Shown here piece by piece: positions 34,580 through 43,171 of a DNA stretch of 64,000 nt (the first letter of the stretch is position 1; each line of letters starts with the position of its first letter). The translations under genes were made by a program, and so were the position numbers. This DNA comes from Pseudomonas sp. (GTDB lineage Bacteria; Pseudomonadota; Gammaproteobacteria; Pseudomonadales; Pseudomonadaceae). The stretch lies in contig NZ_JAUXXP010000025.1 of assembly GCF_030684895.1 (NCBI RefSeq), positions 62,001 through 126,000 on the forward strand, written 5' to 3'. The notes beneath the pieces were generated by a model that saw only the letters and a list, made by a program, of their open reading frames with translations, made no database searches and was not told the DNA's origin.

Positions 34580-34608
34580 ATTCTAGACAGCGATCCGCAC
34601 CTTGGCAA
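34580..34608 (-). promoter_or_regulatory. Promoter of the tRNA-Val/Asp pair
   Basis: On the minus strand, -35 TTGCCA (34608 to 34603) and -10 TAGAAT (34585 to 34580) are separated by 17 bp. The -10 is followed by the G+C-rich discriminator GCGCCCC, typical of stringently controlled stable-RNA promoters. Confidence 0.85.
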
Positions 34609-34825
34609 GCACTGTTTTTAAAATTTTTTATTGATGCAGCAAAGGCTTAGCGCAGGCTTGGCCTCAAGTACCACTCGGGGGAATAATGCGCCCCGAATGC
34701 AACGCACAGGTTGTGCAACCGGTCATAGCGCTGCAGCCAACCTGATACAGCACCTGCCATAGGGTACTGACGACTTGTGATACCTGCCGCTGCCGGCAGG
34801 TCTGTTAATGGAGATACACCCTCTT

Positions 34826-35746
34826 ATGTGGTTTCGTAACCTGCTGGTCTATCGCCTCACCCAGGACATCCCGTTTGATGCCGAGGCGCTCGAAACGGCC
34901 CTCTCAGCCAAACCGGCCCGCTCGTGCGCCAGCCAGGAACTCAGCACCTACGGCTTTATCGCACCCTTGGGCAAAGGCGGCGATGCACCGCTGGTGCACG
35001 TTAGCGGTGATTTCCTGCTGATCGCCGCGCGCAAGGAAGAACGCATCCTGCCGGGTAGCGTGGTACGCGATGCACTGAAGGACAAGGTCGACGAGATCGA
35101 AGCCGAGCAGATGCGCAAGGTTTACAAGAAGGAGCGTGATCAGCTCAAGGACGACATCGTGCAGACCCTCCTGCCGCGCGCCTTTATCCGCAAATCCGCC
35201 ACCTTCGCCGCTATCGCACCGAAACAGGGGCTGATTCTGGTCGACTCGGCCAGCGCCAAGCGCGCCGAAGACCTGCTGTCGACCTTGCGTGAAGCCATCG
35301 GCTCGCTGCCGGTACGCCCGCTGACCGTGAAGATCGCACCCAGCGCCACCCTCACCGACTGGGTCAAGGTTCAGCAAGCCGCGCCAGATTTCCACGTGCT
35401 GGATGAATGCGAACTGCGTGACACCCATGAAGATGGCGGCGTGGTGCGCTGCAAGCGCCAGGACCTGACCAGCGACGAGATCCAGCTGCACATGACGTCA
35501 GGCAAGCAGGTGACTCAATTGTCCTTGGCCTGGCAGGACAAGCTGTCCTTCGTGCTCGACGACAAGCTGGTGGTCAAGCGCCTGCGCTTTGAAGACCTGC
35601 TGCAGGATCAGGCCGAACAGGACGGCGGCGACGACGACCTCGGCCAGCAGGATGCCAGCTTCACCCTGATGATGCTGACCCTGGTGGATTTCCTCCCGGC
35701 GCTGTTCGAAGCCCTGGGCGGTGAAGAGATTCCGCAGGGGATCTAA
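34826..35746 (+). CDS. rdgC: Recombination-associated protein RdgC
   Basis: A 306-residue nucleoid-associated protein that forms a ring around duplex DNA and limits RecA activity. The start [13 protein letters not shown] is the conserved family N-terminus; GGAGA lies 11 nt upstream, and an ATG six codons earlier overlaps that site. Conserved blocks include ALGGEEIP near the C-terminus and [16 protein letters not shown]. Confidence 0.95.
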   Translation: MWFRNLLVYRLTQDIPFDAEALETALSAKPARSCASQELSTYGFIAPLGKGGDAPLVHVSGDFLLIAARKEERILPGSVVRDALKDKVDEIEAEQMRKVYKKERDQLKDDIVQTLLPRAFIRKSATFAAIAPKQGLILVDSASAKRAEDLLSTLREAIGSLPVRPLTVKIAPSATLTDWVKVQQAAPDFHVLDECELRDTHEDGGVVRCKRQDLTSDEIQLHMTSGKQVTQLSLAWQDKLSFVLDDKLVVKRLRFEDLLQDQAEQDGGDDDLGQQDASFTLMMLTLVDFLPALFEALGGEEIPQGI

Positions 35747-35838
35747 GCACCTGCACAGCCGTAGAGGAACCAGAGAAACAGACCACTGGTCCTCTGCGGC
35801 TTGCCCTACCCCTGCCAATGTGCAAAATACTGCACAGC

Positions 35839-35885
35839 GTGAGGACGACCTCACCACTCTGCGAGTGATCACCACGGGACGGCCC
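35839..35885 (+). promoter_or_regulatory. Guanidine-II (mini-ykkC) riboswitch
   Basis: Two small hairpins with the diagnostic ACGR loops: GTGAGG-ACGA-CCTCAC (35839-35854) and GGG-ACGG-CCC (35876-35885). They are joined by a short linker and end about 24 nt before the gdx start, next to its GGAGG. Guanidine-II switches of this form turn on guanidinium exporter genes, here by exposing the ribosome site. Confidence 0.93.
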
Positions 35886-35908
35886 CTCTATTTGTTTTGG
35901 AGGTTTGT

Positions 35909-36223
35909 ATGTCCTGGTTCATTCTGCTGCTGGCCGGCCTGTTCGAAGTAGGCTGGGCTGTTGGCCTGAAATACACCGACGGCTTTACCCGCCCTCTGCC
36001 CACTCTCCTGACTGTTGCGGCGATCATCGTCAGCCTGGCATTGCTGGGTCTGGCCATGAAGGAATTGCCCCTGGGCACCGCCTATGCAATCTGGACCGGT
36101 GTCGGCGCCGTGGGCACGGTGATTGCCGGCATCATGCTGTTTGGCGAAGCCGTAACGCTTATGCGTATAGCCAGCGTGGCGCTGATTGTTTGCGGCCTGA
36201 TCGGGCTAAAACTCAGCCACTAA
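35909..36223 (+). CDS. gdx: Guanidinium exporter Gdx (SugE-type SMR)
   Basis: A 104-residue, four-helix small multidrug resistance protein that exchanges guanidinium for protons. Start [19 protein letters not shown] with GGAGG upstream; the essential Glu is E13. The Gdx-type Trp and [13 protein letters not shown] loop follow. The upstream guanidine-II riboswitch strongly supports the guanidinium subtype over a quaternary-ammonium EmrE. Confidence 0.95.
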   Translation: MSWFILLLAGLFEVGWAVGLKYTDGFTRPLPTLLTVAAIIVSLALLGLAMKELPLGTAYAIWTGVGAVGTVIAGIMLFGEAVTLMRIASVALIVCGLIGLKLSH

Positions 36224-36241
36224 ACAGCAGCGTAGGTGTCC

Positions 36242-36294
36242 GTAAGAGCGGGCCATGCCCGCGATAGCGGTTCGCGGGCACGGCCCGCTCCTAC
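36242..36294. repeat. REP-like palindrome, GTAGGAGCGGGCC family, copy 1
   Basis: Arms GTAAGAGCGGGCCATGCCCG and CGGGCACGGCCCGCTCCTAC. Related copies are at 43074-43139 and 59280-59332. Confidence 0.8.
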
Positions 36295-36360
36295 ATGAGT
36301 CCCGACCAGCCCGAAACGCCGGACGCAAAGCTGCACCCATCCACGGTTCTGTAGCACAAA

Positions 36361-36395
36361 AAATGCCGCTTCCCTGGCAACGAGAAGCGGCATTT
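36361..36395. terminator. Bidirectional terminator between gdx and the acyltransferase fusion
   Basis: AAATGCCGCTTC and GAAGCGGCATTT with an 11-nt loop, T-run on the plus strand and A-run (minus-strand T-run) on the other side. Confidence 0.85.
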
Positions 36396-36448
36396 TTCTT
36401 ATGTGAACAGCATTACGTCAATTTTGCGGGCTTTTTCATCTCTGCGGT

Positions 36449-38323
36449 TTAACGCCGCCCACCCCGTAACTCAGCCACCTGGGCCTGCAGCAACTCGCGT
36501 TTGACCAGTTCGGGCGCAACCGGCGTACCGGCCACCAGAGTGATGCGCGACCACAGCCGTTTGAACAAACCCTTGTGCGGGTCACGGCTGAAAAAGCTGC
36601 CCCACAAGCCCTGCAGCGCCATGGGAATCACCGGCACCGGATTAGCTTCGACAATGCGCTCAATGCCGTTCTTGAACTCATTCAGCTCGCCATCAGTGGT
36701 CAGCTTGCCTTCCGGGAAAATGCACACCACTTCGCCATTGCGCAGGTATTCGGCGATTTTCTTGAACGCAGCGTCGTAGATCAGCAGGTCTTCGCTACGC
36801 CCAGCAATCGGCACGGTGCCGGCGGTGCGGAAGATAAAGTTGAGCACCGGCAGGTTGTAAATCTTGTAGTACATGACAAAGCGCACCGGCCGGCGTACCG
36901 CGCCACCGATCAGCAGCGCATCGACAAACGACACGTGGTTGCACACCAGCACCGCCGCACCCTCATCAGGAATTGCTTCCAGCCCCTTATGCTCAACCCG
37001 ATACATCGAGTGGCTGAGCAGCCAGATCATAAAACGCATGCTGAATTCGGGGACGATCTTGAAGATGTAGCTGTTGACCGCGATGTTCATCAGCGAAATG
37101 GTCAGGAACAGCTGCGGGATCGACAGCTCGGCGACGCTGAGAAAGAGGATCGAGACAATCGCCGAGATCACCATAAACAGCGCATTGAGGATGTTGTTGG
37201 CCGCGATCACCCGCGCCCGCTCATGCTCCACGGTGCGCGACTGGATCAGCGCATACAGCGGCACAATATAAAAACCACCGAACAGACCGATACCGAGGAT
37301 CGAGCCAAGAATCCACCAGGCCTGTCCATAGCTCAGCACTTCCAGCCAGGTGTGTGCGACCGCAGCTTCAGGGAAGCCACCAGAGAACCACCAGAGCAGG
37401 ATGCCGAACAGGGTCAGGCCGATCGAGCCAAATGGCACCAGGCCGATTTCCACCTTGTGCCCGCTCATGCGCTCGCAGAGCATCGAGCCCAGCGCGATGC
37501 CGACCGAGAACACGGTGAGGATCAGTGTCACCACACCTTCATCGCCATATAGCCATTCTTTGGCATAGGCCGGAATCTGCGTCAGGTACACCGCGCCGAG
37601 AAACCAGAACCAGGAGTTGCCTACCAGCGAGCGCGACACGGCTGGGCGCTGACCCAAGCCGAGTTTCATGATCAGCCAGGATTGGCGCAGGATGTTCCAA
37701 TCCAGCTTAAGCTGCGGCATCGCTGCCGATGCGGCGGGAATCCTCCGGCTGGCCAGATAACCAAACACCGCCACCAGCACCACACAGGCTGCGACGATGT
37801 GCGCGTAACCACTGCTGGCCATGATGATGCCCGCACCAATCGTACCGGCGAGGATGGCCAGGAACGTGCCCATTTCCACCAGCGCGTTGCCACCCACCAG
37901 CTCTTGCTCTTCAAGGTGCTGCGGCAAAATCGAATACTTCACCGGGCCGAACAGCGCCGACTGCGTGCCCATGGCAAACAGCACCGCGAGCATGATTGGC
38001 AGGTTGCCGAGCAACACACCGGCTGCGCCGAGCAGCATGATCACGATCTCGGCGAACTTGATCTTGCGGATCAGCGAGTCCTTGGCGAACTTCTCACCAA
38101 ACTGGCCGCCGAGGGCCGAGAACAGGAAGAACGGCAGGATAAACAGCAGCGCGCAGAGGTTGATCAGCAAGGCCTTGTCGGCCCCGGAGCTGATCTTGAA
38201 CAAAATGGCGAGAATCAGTGATTGCTTGAAAATGTTGTCGTTGAAAGCACCCAACAGCTGGGTGATGAAAAACGGCAAAAAGCGCTTTTTACCCAGCAAT
38301 GCGAATTGAGAGTGTTCGGTCAT
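36449..38323 (-). CDS. MFS transporter fused to 1-acyl-glycerol-phosphate acyltransferase (LplT-Aas-like)
   Basis: A 624-residue protein with two parts. Residues about 1-415 form a twelve-helix LplT-like facilitator (FFITQLLGAFNDNIFKQ at the start). Residues about 435-620 form a PlsC acyltransferase with NHVSFVDAL (H-x4-D, near 460), GTVPIAG, and FPEGKLT. By analogy to LplT and Aas it may flip lysophospholipids inward and re-acylate them at the inner membrane. Unlike E. coli Aas, no acyl-ACP/AMP synthetase domain follows. The stop lies just past a bidirectional terminator. Confidence 0.87.
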   Translation of the reverse strand: MTEHSQFALLGKKRFLPFFITQLLGAFNDNIFKQSLILAILFKISSGADKALLINLCALLFILPFFLFSALGGQFGEKFAKDSLIRKIKFAEIVIMLLGAAGVLLGNLPIMLAVLFAMGTQSALFGPVKYSILPQHLEEQELVGGNALVEMGTFLAILAGTIGAGIIMASSGYAHIVAACVVLVAVFGYLASRRIPAASAAMPQLKLDWNILRQSWLIMKLGLGQRPAVSRSLVGNSWFWFLGAVYLTQIPAYAKEWLYGDEGVVTLILTVFSVGIALGSMLCERMSGHKVEIGLVPFGSIGLTLFGILLWWFSGGFPEAAVAHTWLEVLSYGQAWWILGSILGIGLFGGFYIVPLYALIQSRTVEHERARVIAANNILNALFMVISAIVSILFLSVAELSIPQLFLTISLMNIAVNSYIFKIVPEFSMRFMIWLLSHSMYRVEHKGLEAIPDEGAAVLVCNHVSFVDALLIGGAVRRPVRFVMYYKIYNLPVLNFIFRTAGTVPIAGRSEDLLIYDAAFKKIAEYLRNGEVVCIFPEGKLTTDGELNEFKNGIERIVEANPVPVIPMALQGLWGSFFSRDPHKGLFKRLWSRITLVAGTPVAPELVKRELLQAQVAELRGGRR

Positions 38324-38453
38324 CGTCCGTGTACCTGTCTGCAGTGGCCAAGCGGGTTGTCAGGCATTTGACTGCAAGAACACCTCACAAAGCCACAGCG
38401 AAACATGCCTTTTGCTGCATTTATCTACAAATGCAGGCGATAAATATCCCTGC

Positions 38454-38783
38454 TTACAAGGGCAACTGACCCAACAACCAACGCACTATAAAGAACACCA
38501 GCAAGCCGCCACCGATAGTGGCCAACAGATGTCGGGTCAGCGCGGCGATGGCAATCGTCGCCAGCCCGGCCAACAGGTAGCCATTGTCCAGGCTGAACGC
38601 CCACTGCTGACCATCGGGAATCAGCATGCCTGGGAACACGATGGCACTCAGTACTGCAGTCGGCACGTAATGCAGGCCTTGGCGCACCAGCGGCGGGAAA
38701 CGCAGATCGGGAAAGGCAAACAGGCTGTAGCGAATCGCGAAGGTGATCAGCGCCATACCGAGAATCAGCAGCCAGGTATCCAT
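38454..38783 (-). CDS. azlD: Branched-chain amino acid exporter subunit AzlD
   Basis: A 109-residue membrane protein with about four helices, starting MDTWLLILGMALITFAIRYS, the typical AzlD N-terminus. It shares one base with the stop of azlC (TGATG), so both are translated together. AzlC and AzlD together export branched-chain amino acids or analogues. Confidence 0.9.
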   Translation of the reverse strand: MDTWLLILGMALITFAIRYSLFAFPDLRFPPLVRQGLHYVPTAVLSAIVFPGMLIPDGQQWAFSLDNGYLLAGLATIAIAALTRHLLATIGGGLLVFFIVRWLLGQLPL

Positions 38784-39496
38784 CACGCACCCTCCCCAAC
38801 AACCGCTGGCGTTTTGCGCCGCTCCAGGCACACACCAAGCGCAATACCGCTGAGCGCAGCGGCCATCAGTCCCAGTTTGTACGGCCAGGCATGGCACAGC
38901 AGCGCCACCGCACCGGCCACAAGGGCAGCGGCAATCTGTGGCTGATTGCGCAGTGCCGGCACCACGATGCCTATAAAGGTCGCCAGCATGGCAAAGTCCA
39001 GCCCCCAACCCGCCAGGTTCGGCACACTCTGACCAAACAACGCACCAACCAGCGAGCTCGACACCCAGGACAGGTACAACGCCAACGCCACGCCGGCGTG
39101 GTACCACTGGCCGTGCTCAGTCATGCCACGGGCGAGATAACGGCGCTGCACCACGGCAAAGGTCTCATCGGTCAGGCCGAACGCCAACGGCACCCGCCAG
39201 CGCTGCGACAGCCGACCCACATAAGGCTGCAGCGCCGCGCTATAGAGCACATGGCGCAGATTGACCACCAGCGTGGTGAGCAGAATCACCACCGCGCCGC
39301 TGCCCAGCGTCAGCAGGCTGATGGCAATAAACTGCGCCGAGCCGGCATACACCAGTAGAGACATACCGACCGCCTGCCCCAGGCTCAGCCCAGCCAGGCT
39401 GGCCAACGCGCCATAGATCAGACCAAACGGCAGAATGCCGACAATCATCGGAATACTGTCGCGAACTCCATAGAGAAACTGCTGCAAACGGCTCAT
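38783..39496 (-). CDS. azlC: Branched-chain amino acid exporter subunit AzlC
   Basis: A 237-residue membrane protein. The start MSRLQQFLYGVRDSIPMIVG has AGGAG upstream. The conserved PFGLIYGALA, YAGSAQFIA and LRHVLYSAAL segments and FGLTDETFAV identify AzlC. It is the large subunit of the AzlCD exporter. Confidence 0.92.
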   Translation of the reverse strand: MSRLQQFLYGVRDSIPMIVGILPFGLIYGALASLAGLSLGQAVGMSLLVYAGSAQFIAISLLTLGSGAVVILLTTLVVNLRHVLYSAALQPYVGRLSQRWRVPLAFGLTDETFAVVQRRYLARGMTEHGQWYHAGVALALYLSWVSSSLVGALFGQSVPNLAGWGLDFAMLATFIGIVVPALRNQPQIAAALVAGAVALLCHAWPYKLGLMAAALSGIALGVCLERRKTPAVVGEGA

Positions 39497-39644
39497 GCGC
39501 CCTCCTTTGCTGCACAGCCTGGCGCATTGCAGCTGCGGCGTCTTGAACAATCTTGCGCAGCGATAACAGCGCAAACTGACCTACCGCAATACAGCCAGGC
39601 ACTCGCTGGCTAAACTGCCAGCACCCTTGACCCAGGACGCGCCC

Positions 39645-40904
39645 ATGCCGGAAGCCCTCGACACCTTGCTGAATTTCGCCAGCGCCCTGGCCGCCGGCCT
39701 GCTGATTGGCGCCGAACGGGGCTGGCAGGGGCGTAATACCGAGGACTCCCAGCTGGTTGCGGGAATCCGCACTTTCGCCCTGAGCAGCCTGCTCGGCGCC
39801 TTTGCCATGCTGCTGGGCGAGCACTTCGGCGTGGTCGCCTGGGCGGTGATCTTCAGCGGCTTTGCTCTGCTGGTGGTGGCCTCCTACTTTGGTGAGCTGC
39901 AACGCCTGGGCGATCTGGGCCTGACCAGCGAAGTGGCGCTGCTGATCACCTTTCTGCTCGGCAGCATGGCCATGGCCGGCTATGCCGGCCTGGCCGCAGC
40001 CGGCGCGGTGGCCGTGGCATTGTTGCTGAGCCTCAAACAATCCCTGCACGGCGCCCTGCAACGGCTTAGCGAGGCGGAACTGTCCGGCACACTGAAGCTG
40101 TTGTTTATTTCCCTGGTGCTGCTGCCGGCGCTGCCCAACCAGGGCTACGGCCCCTGGCAAGCCTTCAACCCCTACGCTATCTGGTGGATGGTGGTACTGA
40201 TCGCCAGCATCGGCTTTGCCGCCTATGTAGCCATTCGCCTGGTAGGGATGCGCCACGGCCTGCTGATCACCGCGCTACTGGGTGGCATGGTGTCATCCAC
40301 GGCGATGACCGTAACCCTGGCGCGTCTGGCCCCGGGACGTAACCTGCAGGCGATTCTAGCCTGCGGCCTGCTCGCCACCTCGGCGCTGATGTTTCCACGG
40401 GTGTTGCTGGAGGTCGGCCTGGTCAACGCCAGCCTGCTGCCGCAACTGGCCTGGCCCCTGGGCATCGCCACACTGGTGTACGCCAGCGGCGCGCTGCTGT
40501 ACTTCCGCCGCGCCGGTACGGAAAGTGAAGAACAGGCCGAGCCACCGCTGAAAAACCCCTTCGAACTGGGCCCGGCGCTGCGTTTTGCCGCGTTGCTGGC
40601 GTTGATTCTGCTGCTGGTTGAAGCCGCGCAGCACTGGCTCGGCGATGTCGGTGTGTACCTGGTGGCACTGCTCTCGGGGCTGGCCGATGTGGATGCGATC
40701 ACCCTGTCACTGGCCCGCAGCGCCCAGGGCGAGCTGGATGCCCAGGTCGCCGTGCAGGGGATTTTCCTCGCAGCGCTAAGCAACAGCCTGGTCAAAGGCT
40801 TTCTGATCGCCCTGATCGGCGGACGCAAACTGGCGCTGATGACCCTGCCGGTGATGGCCGCCGGTCTGCTGGCCGGCGCGGCGGTTTTACTGCTGCTTGC
40901 ATAG
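39645..40904 (+). CDS. MgtC/SapB-DUF4010 family membrane protein
   Basis: A 419-residue protein with about 11-12 hydrophobic helices. The N-terminal third (ASALAAGLLIGAERGWQ, GIRTFALSSLLGAF) is MgtC/SapB-like; the rest is DUF4010 (GLADVDAITLSLARSA, FLAALSNSLVKG). The ATG at 39645 is preferred (AGGA 8 nt upstream) over a TTG six codons earlier. Function unknown; it is not a true MgtC virulence factor, which is shorter. Confidence 0.83.
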   Translation: MPEALDTLLNFASALAAGLLIGAERGWQGRNTEDSQLVAGIRTFALSSLLGAFAMLLGEHFGVVAWAVIFSGFALLVVASYFGELQRLGDLGLTSEVALLITFLLGSMAMAGYAGLAAAGAVAVALLLSLKQSLHGALQRLSEAELSGTLKLLFISLVLLPALPNQGYGPWQAFNPYAIWWMVVLIASIGFAAYVAIRLVGMRHGLLITALLGGMVSSTAMTVTLARLAPGRNLQAILACGLLATSALMFPRVLLEVGLVNASLLPQLAWPLGIATLVYASGALLYFRRAGTESEEQAEPPLKNPFELGPALRFAALLALILLLVEAAQHWLGDVGVYLVALLSGLADVDAITLSLARSAQGELDAQVAVQGIFLAALSNSLVKGFLIALIGGRKLALMTLPVMAAGLLAGAAVLLLLA

Positions 40905-41140
40905 CCGCCCCTGTAATGCGCCCCCAACCAAGGGCTGGATTTGCGTTGCCAAGCAGCTCGTCTGCCCACGCAAAATCCGCGCATAGCCCTATTGCAGAAG
41001 GCTTCCGGCTTCCTCAGTAACACCGTAACAGACCCTGCTGTTAGTCCAAAAGATGGCTAGGCAGATATCTCCCGAGCGTCCAACACTGACCGAGACATCC
41101 AATGATGTAACGGTCAGCCATGACAATCCGGAGACGCCGC

Positions 41141-41212
41141 ATGCCCATCGACCTCGCCTTTATCACCCCGCGCCACTCGCCGCTGCTCGCCCTGCATCGG
41201 GTGTTCGCATGA
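41141..41212 (+). CDS. Possible 23-residue leader peptide upstream of the alpha/beta hydrolase
   Basis: The small frame reads MPIDLAFITPRHSPLLALHR and three more residues. CGGAG lies about 8 nt upstream of its ATG, and its TGA overlaps the hydrolase ATG (ATGA, 41209-41212). The arrangement suggests translational coupling. It could also be a chance frame. Confidence 0.35.
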   Translation: MPIDLAFITPRHSPLLALHRVFA

Positions 41213-42165
41213 ACGCGCCAGCAGTGCTGCCAAATAAAGAGCTGCAGGCCGAGCAGCTGTGGGTTCAGGGCGATGGCGTACAGCTGGCGGCCTATCGCTG
41301 GGGCAAGCAGAACGGCCCAACCCTGCTGCTGGTACACGGCTACCCGGACAGCCACGAGGTCTGGCTGCCACTGGTGCGCGAGCTGGCCGGCGATTACCAG
41401 ATCATTGCCTACGACGTACGCGGCTTTGGCGCCTCGGATATTCCACGCAAGCGCCTGGACTATCACCTGGAGAAACTGGCCAATGATCTGGAAGCAGTAA
41501 TCAAAGCCCTCAGCCCCGACCAGCCGGTGCATCTGGTGGCCCACGACTGGGGTTCAATTCAGGCCTGGGAAGCAGTCACCGAGCCGCGCATTCAACCACT
41601 GCTGGCCTCCTACACCAGCATCTCCGGGCCCTGCCTGGACCATGTCGGCCACTGGATGCGCGACAGGCTCAAACAGAAGACGCCGCGCGCGTTGCTGCAG
41701 GTACTCGGGCAACTGATCAGCTCCTGGTATATCGCCCTGTTCCACACCCCACTGCTGCCCGAACTGACCTGGCGCCTGGGCCTGGACCGCGCCTGGCCAC
41801 AGCTGCTGCGCAATGTCGAAGGGCTGCGCAATGTGCCGATCAGCAGCAGCCAGCGCTCCGATGGTGTGCACGGGGTCAAGCTGTACCGCGCCAACTTTAT
41901 CCGCAGCCTGTTCACGCCGCGCCTGCGCCATACCCAGGTGCCGGTGCAACTGATCGTGCCGACCCGCGACCGCTTCGTCCGACCGCAGTTGTTCGACCAG
42001 CTGCAGCACTGGGCACCCAAGCTGCAGCGGCATGAGGTCAATGCCGGGCACTGGCAACTGCTGGCCGAGCCACAGCAACTGGCCAATTGGTTGCGTAAAT
42101 TCACCGCCCATATTCAAAGCGCTGCAGGCAGCAACGCAGCCACCCGCCGAAACCTAGCGGTCTGA
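41209..42165 (+). CDS. Alpha/beta-fold hydrolase
   Basis: A 318-residue enzyme of the epoxide hydrolase/haloalkane dehalogenase-like group. The oxyanion segment is LLVHGYPDS, the nucleophile elbow VAHDWGSIQ puts the nucleophile Asp near residue 112, and the catalytic His lies in NAGHWQLLAEP. An Asp nucleophile fits epoxide hydrolase-type chemistry. It is followed after 14 bp by a metal-dependent hydrolase gene, likely co-transcribed. The substrate is unknown. Confidence 0.85.
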   Translation: MNAPAVLPNKELQAEQLWVQGDGVQLAAYRWGKQNGPTLLLVHGYPDSHEVWLPLVRELAGDYQIIAYDVRGFGASDIPRKRLDYHLEKLANDLEAVIKALSPDQPVHLVAHDWGSIQAWEAVTEPRIQPLLASYTSISGPCLDHVGHWMRDRLKQKTPRALLQVLGQLISSWYIALFHTPLLPELTWRLGLDRAWPQLLRNVEGLRNVPISSSQRSDGVHGVKLYRANFIRSLFTPRLRHTQVPVQLIVPTRDRFVRPQLFDQLQHWAPKLQRHEVNAGHWQLLAEPQQLANWLRKFTAHIQSAAGSNAATRRNLAV

Positions 42166-42179
42166 TAAGGAGAATCAAA

Positions 42180-43070
42180 ATGAGCGAACAGCACCGCCTG
42201 CAGCAACGCAAAGTCCGTTTCGACTTTGCCAACACGCCGCTGCACTGGGTACCGAACGAGCCGGAAACCTCGCATATCATCAACAGCCTGCACCTGATCC
42301 TGCCGGCCGGCGAGTTCTGGTTCTGCCGGGTTTACAACAAGGCTCTGCCGCTGGTCACCGACCCGCAGCTGCGCGAGGACGTGCAAGGTTTCGTCAAACA
42401 AGAAGCGCATCACGCACGCGCCCACGACAGCGCGCTGACGCCCTACCTGCTGCGCCATGGCATCGACCCGACGCCGTTCACTGGACCGATTCGCTGGCTG
42501 TTCGAGCGTGTGCTGTGCGACCACCCGCTGGGCGATAACGCCATCAGCCGCTGGCTGCAGCCCTGGTGGCTGCGTCAGCGGGTCGGGCTGATCGCCGCGG
42601 TGGAGCACTTCACCTGCGTGCTGGGCGACTGGATTATCACCACCCGCAGCCTGGATCACGCCGACCCGGTAATGCTCGACCTGCTGCGCTGGCACGGTGC
42701 CGAAGAGGTTGAACACCGCAGCGTGGCCCACGATCTGCACGTGCATATCGGCGGCAGCCTGCTAATGCGCTGGGTGTATATGCTGATTGCCACGCCGGCG
42801 CTGGTCTTCCTGTTCAGCACCGGGATGAAAACCATGATGCGCCAGGACCCGGTCACCCGTTACCGACCAGGCTTTCTGCGTCTGTGGTACCACCTGGGCA
42901 AGCGTGGCTTGCTGCCGCGTATGGGCAGTATTGGTCGCTCGGTATTGCGCTATTTCAACCCCAGCTATCACCCGCGCAGCGAAGGCGATATCCGCGTGGC
43001 ACTGGAGTACCTGGCTAACTCACCGGCGGCGCAACGCGCAGCCGCCGAGAAAGGAGCTGTCAGCGCCTAA
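42180..43070 (+). CDS. Predicted metal-dependent hydrolase (PF10118 type)
   Basis: A 296-residue helical protein with metal-binding E/H motifs: KQEAHHARAHD (near 75-85), AAVEHFTCVLGDW and HGAEEVEHRSVAHDL, resembling a di-iron four-helix arrangement. AGGAG precedes the ATG. It is paired with the alpha/beta hydrolase upstream, which suggests a short catabolic or detoxification route. No biochemical activity is known to me for this family. Confidence 0.83.
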   Translation: MSEQHRLQQRKVRFDFANTPLHWVPNEPETSHIINSLHLILPAGEFWFCRVYNKALPLVTDPQLREDVQGFVKQEAHHARAHDSALTPYLLRHGIDPTPFTGPIRWLFERVLCDHPLGDNAISRWLQPWWLRQRVGLIAAVEHFTCVLGDWIITTRSLDHADPVMLDLLRWHGAEEVEHRSVAHDLHVHIGGSLLMRWVYMLIATPALVFLFSTGMKTMMRQDPVTRYRPGFLRLWYHLGKRGLLPRMGSIGRSVLRYFNPSYHPRSEGDIRVALEYLANSPAAQRAAAEKGAVSA

Positions 43071-43073
43071 CCC

Positions 43074-43139
43074 GTAGGAGCGGCCCATGGCCGCGAAATG
43101 GCCCGTCTGTACAGGTTCGCAGGCATGGCCCGCTCCTAC
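43074..43139. repeat. REP-like palindrome, GTAGGAGCGGGCC family, copy 2
   Basis: Arms GTAGGAGCGGCCCATGGCCG and CAGGCATGGCCCGCTCCTAC lie directly after the hydrolase stop, between convergent genes. Confidence 0.8.
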
Positions 43140-43171
43140 ACATTGCTCACGGTATGACGGCGATCCACGTC

